Part shown: positions 1 to 8,263 of the stretch, piece by piece
How the letters are laid out: every line of letters begins with the position of its first letter
How positions within the stretch are numbered: position 1 is the stretch's first letter
Assembly: GCA_017435665.1 (NCBI GenBank)
Contig: JAFSEP010000050.1
Span: 1 to 64,000 of the forward strand
DNA from: Clostridia bacterium
GTDB taxonomy: Bacteria; Bacillota; Clostridia; Oscillospirales; Acutalibacteraceae
Reading direction: 5' to 3'
DNA: 64,000 bases
Program-made: the position numbers and the translations under genes
Notes under the pieces: model-generated
Database searches by the model: none
Seen by the model: the letters and a program-made list of their open reading frames with translations, nothing else
What the model was told of the DNA's origin: nothing

Positions 1-1
1 C

Positions 2-199
2 ATCCGTTTGGCAAAGAAGCACTTGTACGTTGAGAAGTTGACTCCCGCTGTGCTGAACGATATGGTGAAAGCCGTGTATGTTCACGCACCGGACAAGTCC
101 AGCGGACACAGAGTGCAGGATGTAGACATCAGCTACAATCACATCGGCATACTCCCCGCCAATTTACTCTATGACATTATGAATGGAAAAGCGGCATGA
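2..199 (+). CDS. Large serine recombinase, C-terminal end (partial)
   Basis: The reading frame is open from the window edge, so only the last ~65 codons are seen. The end reads as the DUF4368-type C-terminal tail of large serine recombinases (a segment LTPAVLNDMVKAVYVHAP followed by VQDVDISYNHIG), the part that follows the coiled-coil/zinc region in Tn/ICE integrases. Such enzymes sit at one end of the integrative element they move, so an element boundary should be close. The gene faces yajC, and the stop codon lies inside an 11-bp hairpin. The catalytic serine domain is outside the window, so activity cannot be judged. The family call rests on this tail alone. Confidence 0.7.
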   Translation: MRLAKKHLYVEKLTPAVLNDMVKAVYVHAPDKSSGHRVQDVDISYNHIGILPANLLYDIMNGKAA

Positions 200-214
200 T
201 TACTCATGCCGCTT
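189..214 (+). terminator. Hairpin overlapping the recombinase stop codon
   Basis: AAGCGGCATGA (189-199), loop TTAC, TCATGCCGCTT (204-214): a perfect 11-bp stem that contains the TGA stop. No long T-run follows directly. It could end recombinase transcription or be part of the element end. Confidence 0.5.
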
Positions 215-243
215 CCCGAAAACATTATTATACTGTTTTATTG

Positions 244-271
244 GACCGCTCCCCACGGTCAGCACTTTTTT
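244..271 (+). terminator. Weak hairpin plus T-run after the recombinase
   Basis: GACCG (244-248) pairs with CGGTC (256-260), and six T follow at 266-271. The stem is short and the T-run is five bases away, so this is a weak candidate terminator between the converging recombinase and yajC genes. Confidence 0.3.
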
Positions 272-272
272 C

Positions 273-677
273 TTATTCTTCGTCCTTCTTAGCCTTAGCA
301 GCCTTCTTTGCAGCCTTTGCTTCTTCAGCAGCCTTCTTTGCTGCTTCTCTTTCTGCTGCTGCCTTTTCGTTAGCTGTGTTGTTCATCTGAACAGCCCACT
401 TTGTGATCTTCATCTTGTTTCTGTCTGCGCCTGTTTCGATTACGTATGAGTCTTCCTTAACTGAAACAACTCTGCCGCAGATACCGCCGATTGTTGTGAT
501 TTCGTCACCCGGCTGGATGTTATCACGCATCATCTGATCTTCCTTCTGCTTTTTCTTCTGAGGTCTGATCATCATAAAGTACATAAGACCGAACATTGCA
601 ACGAGCATAATGATCATTGACATGCTGCCGCCCTTACTGCCGTCTGCGCCTGATGCTGCAAGAAAATTATAGAACAT
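273..677 (-). CDS. yajC: Preprotein translocase subunit YajC
   Basis: YajC is the small membrane protein that accompanies SecDF at the Sec translocon. The 134-residue protein has one hydrophobic segment at about residues 19-37, then the family motif MMIRPQKKKQKE and the small beta-rich domain with DEITTIGGICGRVV. The tail is alanine/lysine rich and probably helical. I start at ATG 677 because GGAGGGAA precedes it; a longer frame to 746 lacks a ribosome site. It is last in the minus-strand order queA-tgt-yajC. In Firmicutes secD/secF usually follow; here the next gene is the opposite-facing recombinase. Confidence 0.93.
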   Translation of the reverse strand: MFYNFLAASGADGSKGGSMSMIIMLVAMFGLMYFMMIRPQKKKQKEDQMMRDNIQPGDEITTIGGICGRVVSVKEDSYVIETGADRNKMKITKWAVQMNNTANEKAAAEREAAKKAAEEAKAAKKAAKAKKDEE

Positions 678-784
678 TTTAGTTCCCTCCGTTTTTTTAA
701 AATTACATATCCTTTGTATTATACAGAAATCGGAATTATTATTCAACTGTTTTTTGAATGTTTATGTGAACAAATTATTAAAAA

Positions 785-1915
785 TCATATTCTTGTGTCA
801 AGCAAGTCAACATATTTATCCTTAAACTCAGCAAAAGTACCGTTATCGAGTGCCTCTCTTATTCTTTCAAGAAGCGTGTTATAGAAATGGAGATTATGGA
901 TAACAGCAAGTCTCAGACCGAGAACCTCCTTGCTTTTAAGAAGATGCTTGACGTATGCCTTTGAGAAGCTTCTGCAGGTGGGACAGTCGCATTCCTCGTC
1001 AATGGGAGTGGTATCAAGTGCATACTTAGCGTTATTGAGATTGATAATACCGTTCCAGGTAAAGAGATGTCCGTGTCTTGCGTTTCTGCTGGGCATTACG
1101 CAGTCAAAAAGGTCAACGCCTCTGCTGACACCCTCGATGATATTTCCGGGTGTGCCGACGCCCATAAGGTATCGGGGTTTGTCTTCGGGCATATAAGGTT
1201 CAACAGCTGATATTATGCGGTACATATCCTCCTTGGGTTCACCCACAGCAAGACCGCCGATTGCGTAACCGTCAAGGTCAAGCTTGGCGATTTCCTTCAT
1301 ATGAGCCACACGAAGATCGTCATAGGTACAGCCCTGATTAATGCCGAAAAGCATCTGATTTTTGTTTATTGTATCGGGCAGAGAATTGAGTCTGTCCATT
1401 TCAGCCTTACACCTGATGAGCCAGCGTGTTGTTCTTTCGCAGGATTCCTTTGCATATTGATATTTAGCGGGGTTTTCAACACATTCGTCAAAAGCCATAG
1501 CGATTGTTGAGCCGAGATTTGACTGAATCTGCATACTCTCCTCAGGGCCCATAAATATCTTATGTCCGTCAATATGGGATGCGAAATATACGCCTTCTTC
1601 TTTTATCTTACGGAGCTTTGCAAGTGAGAAAACCTGAAATCCGCCGCTGTCTGTAAGTATAGGACCGTCCCAACGGGTAAATTCGTGAAGACCGCCAAGC
1701 TTCTTCACGTTTTCGTCACCGGGTCTCAGGTGAAGATGGTAGGTATTGCAAAGCTGAACCTGACAGTGAATATCCTTCAGATCAAGAGCCGATACACCGC
1801 CCTTGATAGCACCGCAGGTTGCAACATTCATAAAAGCAGGCGTCTGCACCGTACCGTGTACCGTTGTAAACTCACAGCGACGGGCATTTCCCTCTTTTTT
1901 TATAACTTTAAGCAT
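785..1915 (-). CDS. tgt: Queuine tRNA-ribosyltransferase
   Basis: This enzyme exchanges guanine 34 of tRNAs with GUN anticodons for the queuosine precursor preQ1. The 376 residues match the family length. The catalytic motif LTDSGGFQVFSL has Asp89, the second catalytic aspartate lies in DLFDCVMPSRNARHG, and the zinc site is Cys309, Cys311, Cys314 and His340. It lies 12 bases after queA and is certainly co-transcribed with it. Both act in queuosine synthesis: Tgt inserts preQ1 and QueA then modifies it. Confidence 0.97.
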   Translation of the reverse strand: MLKVIKKEGNARRCEFTTVHGTVQTPAFMNVATCGAIKGGVSALDLKDIHCQVQLCNTYHLHLRPGDENVKKLGGLHEFTRWDGPILTDSGGFQVFSLAKLRKIKEEGVYFASHIDGHKIFMGPEESMQIQSNLGSTIAMAFDECVENPAKYQYAKESCERTTRWLIRCKAEMDRLNSLPDTINKNQMLFGINQGCTYDDLRVAHMKEIAKLDLDGYAIGGLAVGEPKEDMYRIISAVEPYMPEDKPRYLMGVGTPGNIIEGVSRGVDLFDCVMPSRNARHGHLFTWNGIINLNNAKYALDTTPIDEECDCPTCRSFSKAYVKHLLKSKEVLGLRLAVIHNLHFYNTLLERIREALDNGTFAEFKDKYVDLLDTRI

Positions 1916-1927
1916 AGCTTTTCTCCT

Positions 1928-2959
1928 TTAGTCCGCAATGAACATACAGTCTCCGAAAGAGAAAAATCTGTATTTTTCATCAACTGCGATTTTGTATGCG
2001 TTCATAGTGTTCTCATATCCGCAGAAGGCGCTGACCAACATAATCAGCGTGCTTTCGGGAAGGTGAAAGTTAGTGAGCAAGGCATCTATGCACTTAAACT
2101 CATAGCCGGGATAGATGAATATATCTGTCCAGCCCTCCTGCTCTCTGATTTCACCTGCAAAGGTAGCCACGGACTCAAGTGTGCGGCAGCAGGTTGTGCC
2201 CACAGCAATAACACGTCCGCCGTTTTGCTTGGCTTCATTTATCATATCGGCTGTTTCCTTAGGCAGCCAATAATGCTCGGAATGCATATGGTGGTCCTCC
2301 ACATTTTCAGCCTTAACGGGTCTGAATGTACCGAGTCCCACGTGAAGGGTCACATAGCCGATTTTTACGCCCTTATCCCTCAGCTTCTGAATAATTTCCT
2401 GAGTAAAGTGCAAGCCTGCTGTGGGTGCGGCGGCAGAGCCTAACTGCTTTGAATAAACCGTCTGGTATCTTTCCTTATCCTCAAGCTCCTCAGTAATATA
2501 GTGAGGCAGAGGCATCTGTCCGATTTCATCGAGAACATTAAAGAAATTCCCTTCATAAAAGAACTTTGCAAGACGGTTGCCGTTTTCAAGCACCTGAAGC
2601 ACCTCAGCCTTGAGAGAGCCGTCACCGAAGGTGAATCTTGCACCCTCTCTCGCCTTCTTGCCGGGGCCTGCAATAACCTCCCACACATCGTCACCGTTAT
2701 TGTTAAGAAGCAGGAACTCTACCCTTGCTCCCGTTTCTTCCTTTATACCGTAAATTCGGGCAGGAAGCACACGGGTATCGTTGAGAATAAGGCAGTCGCC
2801 CTCTCTGAAGCAATCAATAATATCATAAAAATGCTTATGCTTTACTTCACCGCTTGTCTTGGAAAGAAGCATCATCCGTGAATGGTCACGGGGTTCCATG
2901 GGATGCTGTGCAATAAGCTCCTGAGGTAAATCATAGAAAAAATCGGATTTTTTCATCAA
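1928..2959 (-). CDS. queA: S-adenosylmethionine:tRNA ribosyltransferase-isomerase QueA
   Basis: QueA transfers and isomerises the ribosyl part of S-adenosylmethionine onto preQ1-modified tRNA, giving epoxyqueuosine. The 343 residues start with the typical [15 protein letters not shown], and contain [20 protein letters not shown] and the C-terminal [16 protein letters not shown], all hallmark QueA segments. The start ATG at 2959 is preceded by GGAGG. It is first in the queA-tgt-yajC unit, driven by a promoter that overlaps the divergent asd promoter. Confidence 0.97.
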   Translation of the reverse strand: MMKKSDFFYDLPQELIAQHPMEPRDHSRMMLLSKTSGEVKHKHFYDIIDCFREGDCLILNDTRVLPARIYGIKEETGARVEFLLLNNNGDDVWEVIAGPGKKAREGARFTFGDGSLKAEVLQVLENGNRLAKFFYEGNFFNVLDEIGQMPLPHYITEELEDKERYQTVYSKQLGSAAAPTAGLHFTQEIIQKLRDKGVKIGYVTLHVGLGTFRPVKAENVEDHHMHSEHYWLPKETADMINEAKQNGGRVIAVGTTCCRTLESVATFAGEIREQEGWTDIFIYPGYEFKCIDALLTNFHLPESTLIMLVSAFCGYENTMNAYKIAVDEKYRFFSFGDCMFIAD

Positions 2960-2996
2960 TAATCCTCCAAAAAACAGAAAATACTAAAACTTTTCA

Positions 2997-3025
2997 TTGA
3001 CTTAGATTTAAACTTATAGTATTAT
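2997..3025 (+). promoter_or_regulatory. Sigma-A promoter of asd
   Basis: TTGACT (2997-3002), 17-bp spacer, TATTAT (3020-3025). It implies a ~100-base leader before the asd start at 3131. It overlaps the queA promoter, so the two may exclude each other. Confidence 0.7.
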
Positions 3026-3049
3026 AAAACATACGTGAAAAGTTATCAA
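3021..3049 (-). promoter_or_regulatory. Sigma-A promoter of queA-tgt-yajC
   Basis: On the minus strand, -35 TTGATA (3049-3044), 17-bp spacer, -10 TATAAT (3026-3021). The -10 hexamer overlaps the asd -10 on the other strand. Confidence 0.7.
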
Positions 3050-3130
3050 CACTTTTTTGCAAATTTTTCAGTTAATAAATGTAACTCGTAAAACACAGTA
3101 ACACGAGATATAAGAAAGGTTGGTCACACA

Positions 3131-4210
3131 ATGAAGAAATTTAATGTAGGTGTAGTAGGCGCTACCGGTATGGTAGGTCAGAGATTTCTTACAATTCTTG
3201 AAAATCACCCTTGGTTCGACGTTACCGTCGTAGCAGCCTCAGCACGTTCAGCAGGCAAGACTTACAAGGAGGCAGTGGGTGCAAAGTGGGTTATGACCAC
3301 TCCCATTCCCGAAAAGGTAGCAGACCTTGTTGTTATGAACGCAACTGAAGATATCAACGAAATCGCATCAAAGGTTGACTTTGTATTCTGCGCAGTTGAT
3401 ATGAAGAAGGATGAAATCAAGGCTCTCGAGGAAGCATACGCAAAGGCAGAATGCCCCGTTGTTTCAAACAACAGCGCTCACAGAGGTACAGAAGACGTTC
3501 CCATGGTAGTGCCCGAGCTTAACAACAATCATATCGAAGTTATTCCCATGCAGAGAAAGCGTCTGGGTACAAAGCGTGGCTTCATTGCAGTTAAGTCAAA
3601 CTGCTCACTTCAGAGCTACGTTCCTGCACTCTATCCCCTTTCATCTTACGGTATCAAGGACGTTCTCGTCTGCACATATCAGGCAATTTCAGGCGCAGGT
3701 AAGACCTTCGAGACATGGCCGGATATGGTTGACAACGTTATTCCCTTCATCGGCGGCGAAGAAGAAAAGTCAGAGCAGGAGCCCCTCAAGATCTGGGGTA
3801 AGGTTGAAGGCGATGCTATCGTTAATGCAACTTCTCCCAGCTTCACAGCTCAGTGCATACGTGTTCCCGTTTCAGACGGTCACATGGGCGCAGTTTTCGT
3901 AAGATTTGAAAACAAGCCCTCAAAGGAAGAAATCCTCAATGTATGGAAGAACTTTGCAGGCAGACCGCAGGAGCTTGAATTACCCAGCGCACCCAAGCAG
4001 TTCCTTCACTACTTCGAAGAGGACAATATGCCTCAGACAAAGCTTCAGAGAAACCTTGAAAACGGCATGGCTGTTTCAATCGGCAGACTCAGAGAAGATA
4101 CACAGTATGACTACAAGTTTGTATGTCTTTCACACAACACCCTCAGAGGTGCTGCAGGCGGTGCAGTTCTTCTTGCAGAGCTTCTTTGCGCTGAAGGTTA
4201 TATGGACTGA
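3131..4210 (+). CDS. asd: Aspartate-semialdehyde dehydrogenase
   Basis: It reduces aspartyl-4-phosphate to aspartate semialdehyde, the branch point to lysine/diaminopimelate, threonine and methionine. The 359-residue protein has the N-terminal NADP motif GATGMVGQRF, the catalytic cysteine 158 in KSNCSLQSY, and C-terminal GRLREDTQYDYKF. The length and the form of these motifs point to the archaeal/fungal-like branch of Asd that many Clostridia carry. AAAGG precedes the ATG. It is monocistronic, with a promoter upstream and a terminator at 4229-4258. Confidence 0.95.
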   Translation: MKKFNVGVVGATGMVGQRFLTILENHPWFDVTVVAASARSAGKTYKEAVGAKWVMTTPIPEKVADLVVMNATEDINEIASKVDFVFCAVDMKKDEIKALEEAYAKAECPVVSNNSAHRGTEDVPMVVPELNNNHIEVIPMQRKRLGTKRGFIAVKSNCSLQSYVPALYPLSSYGIKDVLVCTYQAISGAGKTFETWPDMVDNVIPFIGGEEEKSEQEPLKIWGKVEGDAIVNATSPSFTAQCIRVPVSDGHMGAVFVRFENKPSKEEILNVWKNFAGRPQELELPSAPKQFLHYFEEDNMPQTKLQRNLENGMAVSIGRLREDTQYDYKFVCLSHNTLRGAAGGAVLLAELLCAEGYMD

Positions 4211-4228
4211 TTTCAATGCACAATTATG

Positions 4229-4258
4229 GCGTCGACTTTTGTCGGCGCTGTTTTGTTG
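4229..4258 (+). terminator. Rho-independent terminator of asd
   Basis: GCGTCGAC (4229-4236), loop TTTT, GTCGGCGC (4241-4248): 8 bp with one G-T pair, followed by TGTTTTGTTG. Confidence 0.6.
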
Positions 4259-4360
4259 CCGCCTTTCCCATAGAGAAAAACTTTTCGCAGCCGTCCCTGA
4301 AAGGGAAGGGGGACCGCTTGCGGTGGAAGGGTTATATTCCTCAGCTTTTAAAGAACGCCA
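4259..4360. repeat. Possible dispersed intergenic repeat remnant
   Basis: This non-coding stretch holds small palindromes (TCCCTGAAAGGGA near 4294-4306; ACCGC-TT-GCGGT near 4312-4323) and no gene. It resembles the short intergenic repeats found many times in gut Clostridia genomes, but only one copy is seen here, so the repeat status is an inference. Confidence 0.25.
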
Positions 4361-4391
4361 TCCCCTATGTATCTGAAAATGACATAAAATT

Positions 4392-4421
4392 AATGACGGC
4401 GAAAACTCGCCGTCATTGTTT
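4392..4421. terminator. Bidirectional terminator between asd and the LRR gene
   Basis: AATGACGGCGA (4392-4402), loop AAAC, TCGCCGTCATT (4407-4417): a perfect 11-bp stem with a T-rich right flank and an A-rich left flank, so it can serve both converging genes. Confidence 0.7.
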
Positions 4422-4432
4422 GTTATTCAATA

Positions 4433-6508
4433 TTAATAATGTGAAGCACCGCAATCGCAGAACTTATTTGTTCCGAAAATTTTATAGAAGAAATTAAGAA
4501 TTTGCCAAACAAAGCCCATAAAGCCTGATTTGTGACAATTACAGGAGCAATTTTCAGTCTTGCTATCACCGCAATCGGAACAAACTCCGTTTTCGTAGTT
4601 GTGACTGGTTGCTGAAATTTCCTGTGTTTCGGAATAATCACATCTTGAACATTTAGAAATTTCTTCACCGTTTTCTGTACAAGTTGGCATTTTTATTACT
4701 GTAAATTCACCCATTTTATGACCAAGCGTCGGCATTTCGTCGCCAATATAACTGTCGCCGCATACAGTGCAGGTGTATGTGGTGTAACCGCCTGTTGTGC
4801 AAGTAGCTTTAGTCACAACAGTCTTGTAGCTGTGAGAAAGCTTTTCTGTTACTGTCTGCTCAACTAGAGTTTCTCCGCAAGCTGTACATTTTGTTCCCTC
4901 TGTTAAACCTGTTGATGTGCAGGTTGCAGAAACTGCAGGAATTGCTTCTTCTGTATGACCTGTGGCACTAAGAATATTAGTTTCATAATAATCGCAATTT
5001 GCACATTCTCTCTTTTCTTCGCCAGTTTCTGTGCAAGTGGGTGCTTGTGTTGTTATCCATTCACCCATTGAATGTGAAAGCATTTCCGTTACAGTCTGAT
5101 CAACTAAAATCTCACCACAAACTGAACACTTTGTTCCCTCTGTCAAGCCTGTGCTTGTACAAGTTGCAGGAACTGCAGGAATAGCTTCTTCGGTATGACC
5201 TTCAGCTTCGATAACGGTCACATCCGTTTTACTTTCGCAACGTCCGCAATGACGAGACTTTGAACCGTCTTCTGTGCAAGTTGCTTCCTTATCAATTGTC
5301 CACTCATTACTGTAGTCATGGCCGAGAGGCGCAATGGTATAAAACTCCTCCGTCGAATAATCGCAAAGTGCACATTTATATCCTTCTGCATATCCGTTCT
5401 CTGTGCAAGAAGGCTCTACTGCAGTATTGAATATGATGCTTTCCATATGTACATTATTAAGAAGCTGTACATTATCGATCTCATCAATAACAATCTTTTC
5501 CCATTGCTCCTGAGTACCGCAATAATGTGCAGACAAAAGACTATTCCCGTATCCGAATGCTCCGGAAAATATGTCCGTTACACTATCAGGTATTATTATA
5601 CTTTTAAGGCTCGTGCAACCGGAAAAAGAATATGTGCCTATTTGCTTAACACCTTCTTCAAGCACTACTCTTTCAAGACTGGTGCAAGCAGAAAATGCAT
5701 TTATACTAACATAAGGTATTTCACCGGTTATTGTTATATCTGTAAGTTTGTCACAACCGTTAAACGCCGACACAGCCATAAGCTTTGTTCCCGGCTTAAT
5801 TTTATAACTTCCCGATATACTCTTTTCAGCACTTATCAAGTAATTGTCTATATATAAAACATTATCTTCCCAATTATTTATATCTTTATAATAAGCTGTA
5901 TTATAAAAGGCTGATGAACCTATATACGTTATACTACCGGGCAGTGTTATGTTCACAAGCCCTGTACAACCCCAAAACGCAAGCGTACCTATGTCTGTTA
6001 CTCCCTCAGGTATCGTGATGCTCGCAAGTCTTTGGCAATTATAAAATGTACGCTCTCCTATATTGTTCACACCGTCGCCGATTGTGACATCTGTAAGGTT
6101 TGTGCAACCGTAAAATGCATAATCACCTATACTTGTTACACTGTCGGGAATTGTTATGCTTTCAAGGTTTGTACAGCCATAGAAAGCATAATCACCTATG
6201 CTTGTCACACCATCGTTAATTACAACACTTCTTATAATTTGATTGTAAAGCGGGGAGGCATGGTACGAAGATGAGGAATAGTCTTCCATCGAACCAGTTC
6301 CACTGATAATAAGCGTTCTTGTAAAAGTGTTATAGGTATAAGTTAGATTATCCCATAAACTGCCGCTTGCATCAAGAGCATTCGCTGTCAATGTAAATTC
6401 TGACCAATCTGTATCTGCAATGCCATTTAACGGTGCGGCACAGATAAGCAATACTGCTGTCAAAAATATTGCCGTTGTACGCACTAATTTTTGTTTAAAT
6501 TTTTTCAT
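4433..6508 (-). CDS. Secreted BspA-like leucine-rich-repeat protein
   Basis: This 691-residue protein has a Sec signal peptide (MKKFKQKLVRTTAIFLTAVLLICAA, then a likely cut near residue 32). A region of LRR_5/BspA repeats of the form SITIPDSVTSIGDYAFYGC covers about residues 75-335. After that come several ~35-residue units, each with a CxxC pair plus a downstream GH or SH (for example KCALCDYSTEE, HCGRCESKT, KCSVCGE), two of them nearly identical. The C-terminus has CSCNCHKSGF, a short hydrophobic stretch, and CDCGASHY. No LPXTG or SLH motif is seen, so anchoring is unknown. BspA-like proteins are surface adhesins or binding proteins in other bacteria; that role is inferred here. AAGGA precedes ATG 6508, behind a perfect promoter. 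Confidence 0.85.
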   Translation of the reverse strand: MKKFKQKLVRTTAIFLTAVLLICAAPLNGIADTDWSEFTLTANALDASGSLWDNLTYTYNTFTRTLIISGTGSMEDYSSSSYHASPLYNQIIRSVVINDGVTSIGDYAFYGCTNLESITIPDSVTSIGDYAFYGCTNLTDVTIGDGVNNIGERTFYNCQRLASITIPEGVTDIGTLAFWGCTGLVNITLPGSITYIGSSAFYNTAYYKDINNWEDNVLYIDNYLISAEKSISGSYKIKPGTKLMAVSAFNGCDKLTDITITGEIPYVSINAFSACTSLERVVLEEGVKQIGTYSFSGCTSLKSIIIPDSVTDIFSGAFGYGNSLLSAHYCGTQEQWEKIVIDEIDNVQLLNNVHMESIIFNTAVEPSCTENGYAEGYKCALCDYSTEEFYTIAPLGHDYSNEWTIDKEATCTEDGSKSRHCGRCESKTDVTVIEAEGHTEEAIPAVPATCTSTGLTEGTKCSVCGEILVDQTVTEMLSHSMGEWITTQAPTCTETGEEKRECANCDYYETNILSATGHTEEAIPAVSATCTSTGLTEGTKCTACGETLVEQTVTEKLSHSYKTVVTKATCTTGGYTTYTCTVCGDSYIGDEMPTLGHKMGEFTVIKMPTCTENGEEISKCSRCDYSETQEISATSHNYENGVCSDCGDSKTENCSCNCHKSGFMGFVWQILNFFYKIFGTNKFCDCGASHY
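4840..5205 (-). repeat. Near-identical internal repeats within the LRR gene
   Basis: About 4840-4968 and 5080-5205 encode almost the same ~40-residue unit (GHTEEAIPAV...TCTSTGLTEGTKC...CGE...Q TVTE). The copies differ at scattered bases, so the duplication is not brand new. Such repeats can expand and contract. Confidence 0.7.
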
Positions 6509-6556
6509 ATTGACACATCCTTAAGCATTTTTTGGTCATAATAGTAACCATAAAAC

Positions 6557-6585
6557 ATTATAGTCATATTTATGACTATTGTCAA
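6557..6585 (-). promoter_or_regulatory. Perfect promoter with an 18-bp palindrome in its spacer
   Basis: On the minus strand, -35 TTGACA (6585-6580), 17-bp spacer, -10 TATAAT (6562-6557), driving the LRR gene with a ~40-base leader. The spacer is almost exactly filled by the perfect inverted repeat TAGTCATA-TT-TATGACTA (6561-6578). A protein bound there would block RNA polymerase. Confidence 0.8.
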
Positions 6586-6607
6586 CCCCCTGTTCTCAAA
6601 GTATCAT
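6579..6607 (+). promoter_or_regulatory. Possible promoter of the small HTH gene
   Basis: TTGTCA (6579-6584), 17-bp spacer, TATCAT (6602-6607) on the plus strand. The -35 lies on top of the LRR gene -35. The implied leader is only ~12 bases, which makes this tentative. Confidence 0.35.
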
Positions 6608-6625
6608 TAAATTGGTGATAAAAAA

Positions 6626-6823
6626 ATGATTAGCTATGAGCCCTTTTGGGAAACTTTAAAGAAAAAAGGTGAAAGCACTTATACACTTATAAATAAACAC
6701 GGTATAAGCAGTGCAACCATTGACAGAATAAGAAAAGGTAATGGAATAACAACACAAAAACTAAATGACCTTTGTGAAATATTGGATTGTCAGGTGCAGG
6801 ATATAATCGAATATAAAAAATAA
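6626..6823 (+). CDS. Small XRE-family HTH regulator
   Basis: This 65-residue protein is essentially one Cro/CI-type helix-turn-helix: FWETLKKKGESTYTLINKHGISSATIDRIRKGNGITTQKLNDLCEILDCQVQDIIEY. It resembles the short YozG-like regulators of Firmicutes. GGTGAT precedes the ATG. It is divergent from the LRR gene, and 48 bases separate its start from the spacer palindrome at 6561-6578, so it is the natural candidate to bind there; that link is inferred from position only. It has no sensor domain, so it may be a dimeric repressor. Confidence 0.8.
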   Translation: MISYEPFWETLKKKGESTYTLINKHGISSATIDRIRKGNGITTQKLNDLCEILDCQVQDIIEYKK

Positions 6824-6874
6824 GAAGCGAAGAACTTTGAATTTCTACGCTTCTATTTTTATGTCTATTATGTT

Positions 6875-8251
6875 TTATTCACCAAGAAACTTATTTATAT
6901 ATTCAATCTGCTTTTTAACTGACTCGGGGCCTGTTGAGCCTGCTGAAATTCTTGTTTTTACGCAGGTTTCAAGGCTGATTTCGTTATAGAGGTCGTCCTC
7001 AAAAATGTCGCTGAAGCTCTTGTAGCTTTCCATGGGAAGTGTGTCAAGCACCTCACCCTTCTCAATGCAGTGAGCAACAATCTGACCCACAATCTTATAT
7101 GCGCTTCTGAAGGGAAGACCCTTCTTTACCATATAGTCAGCAAGGTCTGTGGCATTGATAAAGCCCTTCTGCGCCGCCTTATACATATTGTCCTTGAGAA
7201 CGGTCATTGTGGCAATCATAGGTGTAAATACGCCTAAGCACATCTTTACGGTTTCGATTGCATCAAATATAGCTTCCTTGTCCTCCTGCATATCCTTGTT
7301 GTATGCGAGGGGTAAGCCCTTGAGCATTGTGAGTGTGCCCATAAGGTCGCCGTATACCCTGCCTGTCTTGCCTCTTACAAGCTCTGCCATATCGGGATTC
7401 TTCTTCTGAGGCATTATTGATGAGCCTGTTGTATAGGAATCGTCAAGCTCCACGAACTTGAATTCCCAGCTTGACCAGAGGATAACCTCTTCGGAAAATC
7501 TTGAAAGGTGCATCATAATAACAGAGTATGCGCTGAGAAGCTCAACACAGAAGTCTCTGTCTGAAACACCGTCAATGCTGTTGAGGGTTATTCCGTCAAA
7601 ACCGAGAGCTTCTGCAACAGACTCACGGTCTGTGTTATAGGTTGTACCTGCAAGGGCACAGCTTCCGAGAGGTGAAAGATTCATATGCTTCACAGCATCC
7701 TGCAAGCGTACAATGTCACGTGAGAACATCATAGCATACGCAAGAAGATGATGCGCAAAGGTTATGGGCTGAGCTCTCTGAAGATGGGTATATCCGGGCA
7801 GAATAGTGTCAATGTTTTCGCTTGCCTTTTCGTTGATAACTGCAAGAAGAGCCTTGAGCGAAGCGATAATTTCATCGGTTTCGTCTCTGAGATACATTCT
7901 CAGATCAACTGCGACCTGGTCGTTTCTGCTTCTTGCGGTGTGGAGCTTTTTGCCCGTGTCCCCTATTCTGCTTGTAAGCTCGGCTTCAACAAACATATGG
8001 ATGTCCTCAGCCTCGGGGTCAATGGGAAGCTTTCCGCTTTCAATGTCAGCAAGTATATCGCCGAGACAGTCGATAATCTTTTCGCTGTCATCCTTACCGA
8101 TAATATGCTGAGCTGCAAGCATGGCTGCGTGAGCCATTGAGCCTTTTATATCCTGCTTATACATCTTCGAATCGAAACGGATTGAAGAATTGAAATCATC
8201 TGCCAGCTTATCAATTTCCTTTGAAAAGCGGCCTGCCCATAATTTACTCAT
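6875..8251 (-). CDS. argH: Argininosuccinate lyase
   Basis: It splits argininosuccinate into arginine and fumarate, the last step of arginine synthesis. The protein of ~458 residues begins MSKLWAGRFSKEIDKLADDFNSS and has the fumarase/aspartase superfamily signature TGSSIMPQKKNPD and the THLQRAQP segment. I take ATG 8251, four codons inside the longest frame, because homologues begin MSKLWGGRF; no clear Shine-Dalgarno is visible for it. It follows argG by 54 bases with a hairpin in between, and ends its operon. Confidence 0.95.
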   Translation of the reverse strand: MSKLWAGRFSKEIDKLADDFNSSIRFDSKMYKQDIKGSMAHAAMLAAQHIIGKDDSEKIIDCLGDILADIESGKLPIDPEAEDIHMFVEAELTSRIGDTGKKLHTARSRNDQVAVDLRMYLRDETDEIIASLKALLAVINEKASENIDTILPGYTHLQRAQPITFAHHLLAYAMMFSRDIVRLQDAVKHMNLSPLGSCALAGTTYNTDRESVAEALGFDGITLNSIDGVSDRDFCVELLSAYSVIMMHLSRFSEEVILWSSWEFKFVELDDSYTTGSSIMPQKKNPDMAELVRGKTGRVYGDLMGTLTMLKGLPLAYNKDMQEDKEAIFDAIETVKMCLGVFTPMIATMTVLKDNMYKAAQKGFINATDLADYMVKKGLPFRSAYKIVGQIVAHCIEKGEVLDTLPMESYKSFSDIFEDDLYNEISLETCVKTRISAGSTGPESVKKQIEYINKFLGE

Positions 8252-8263
8252 ATCTACATACAA

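Noticed and set aside
183-449. Plus-strand open frames across the yajC region
   Set aside because: They are antisense to yajC, are low-complexity (Ser/Leu/Phe-rich) and lack ribosome sites.
1685-2443. A 252-codon plus-strand frame across tgt and queA
   Set aside because: It lies antisense to two well-recognised enzymes and its product matches no family pattern.
4840-5205. A CRISPR-like array in the LRR gene
   Set aside because: The repeats are coding, ~120 bases long, diverged and without unique spacers.
5318-5857. A 179-codon plus-strand frame inside the LRR gene
   Set aside because: It is the mirror of the repetitive LRR coding sequence; composition is rich in Tyr/Cys with no domain.
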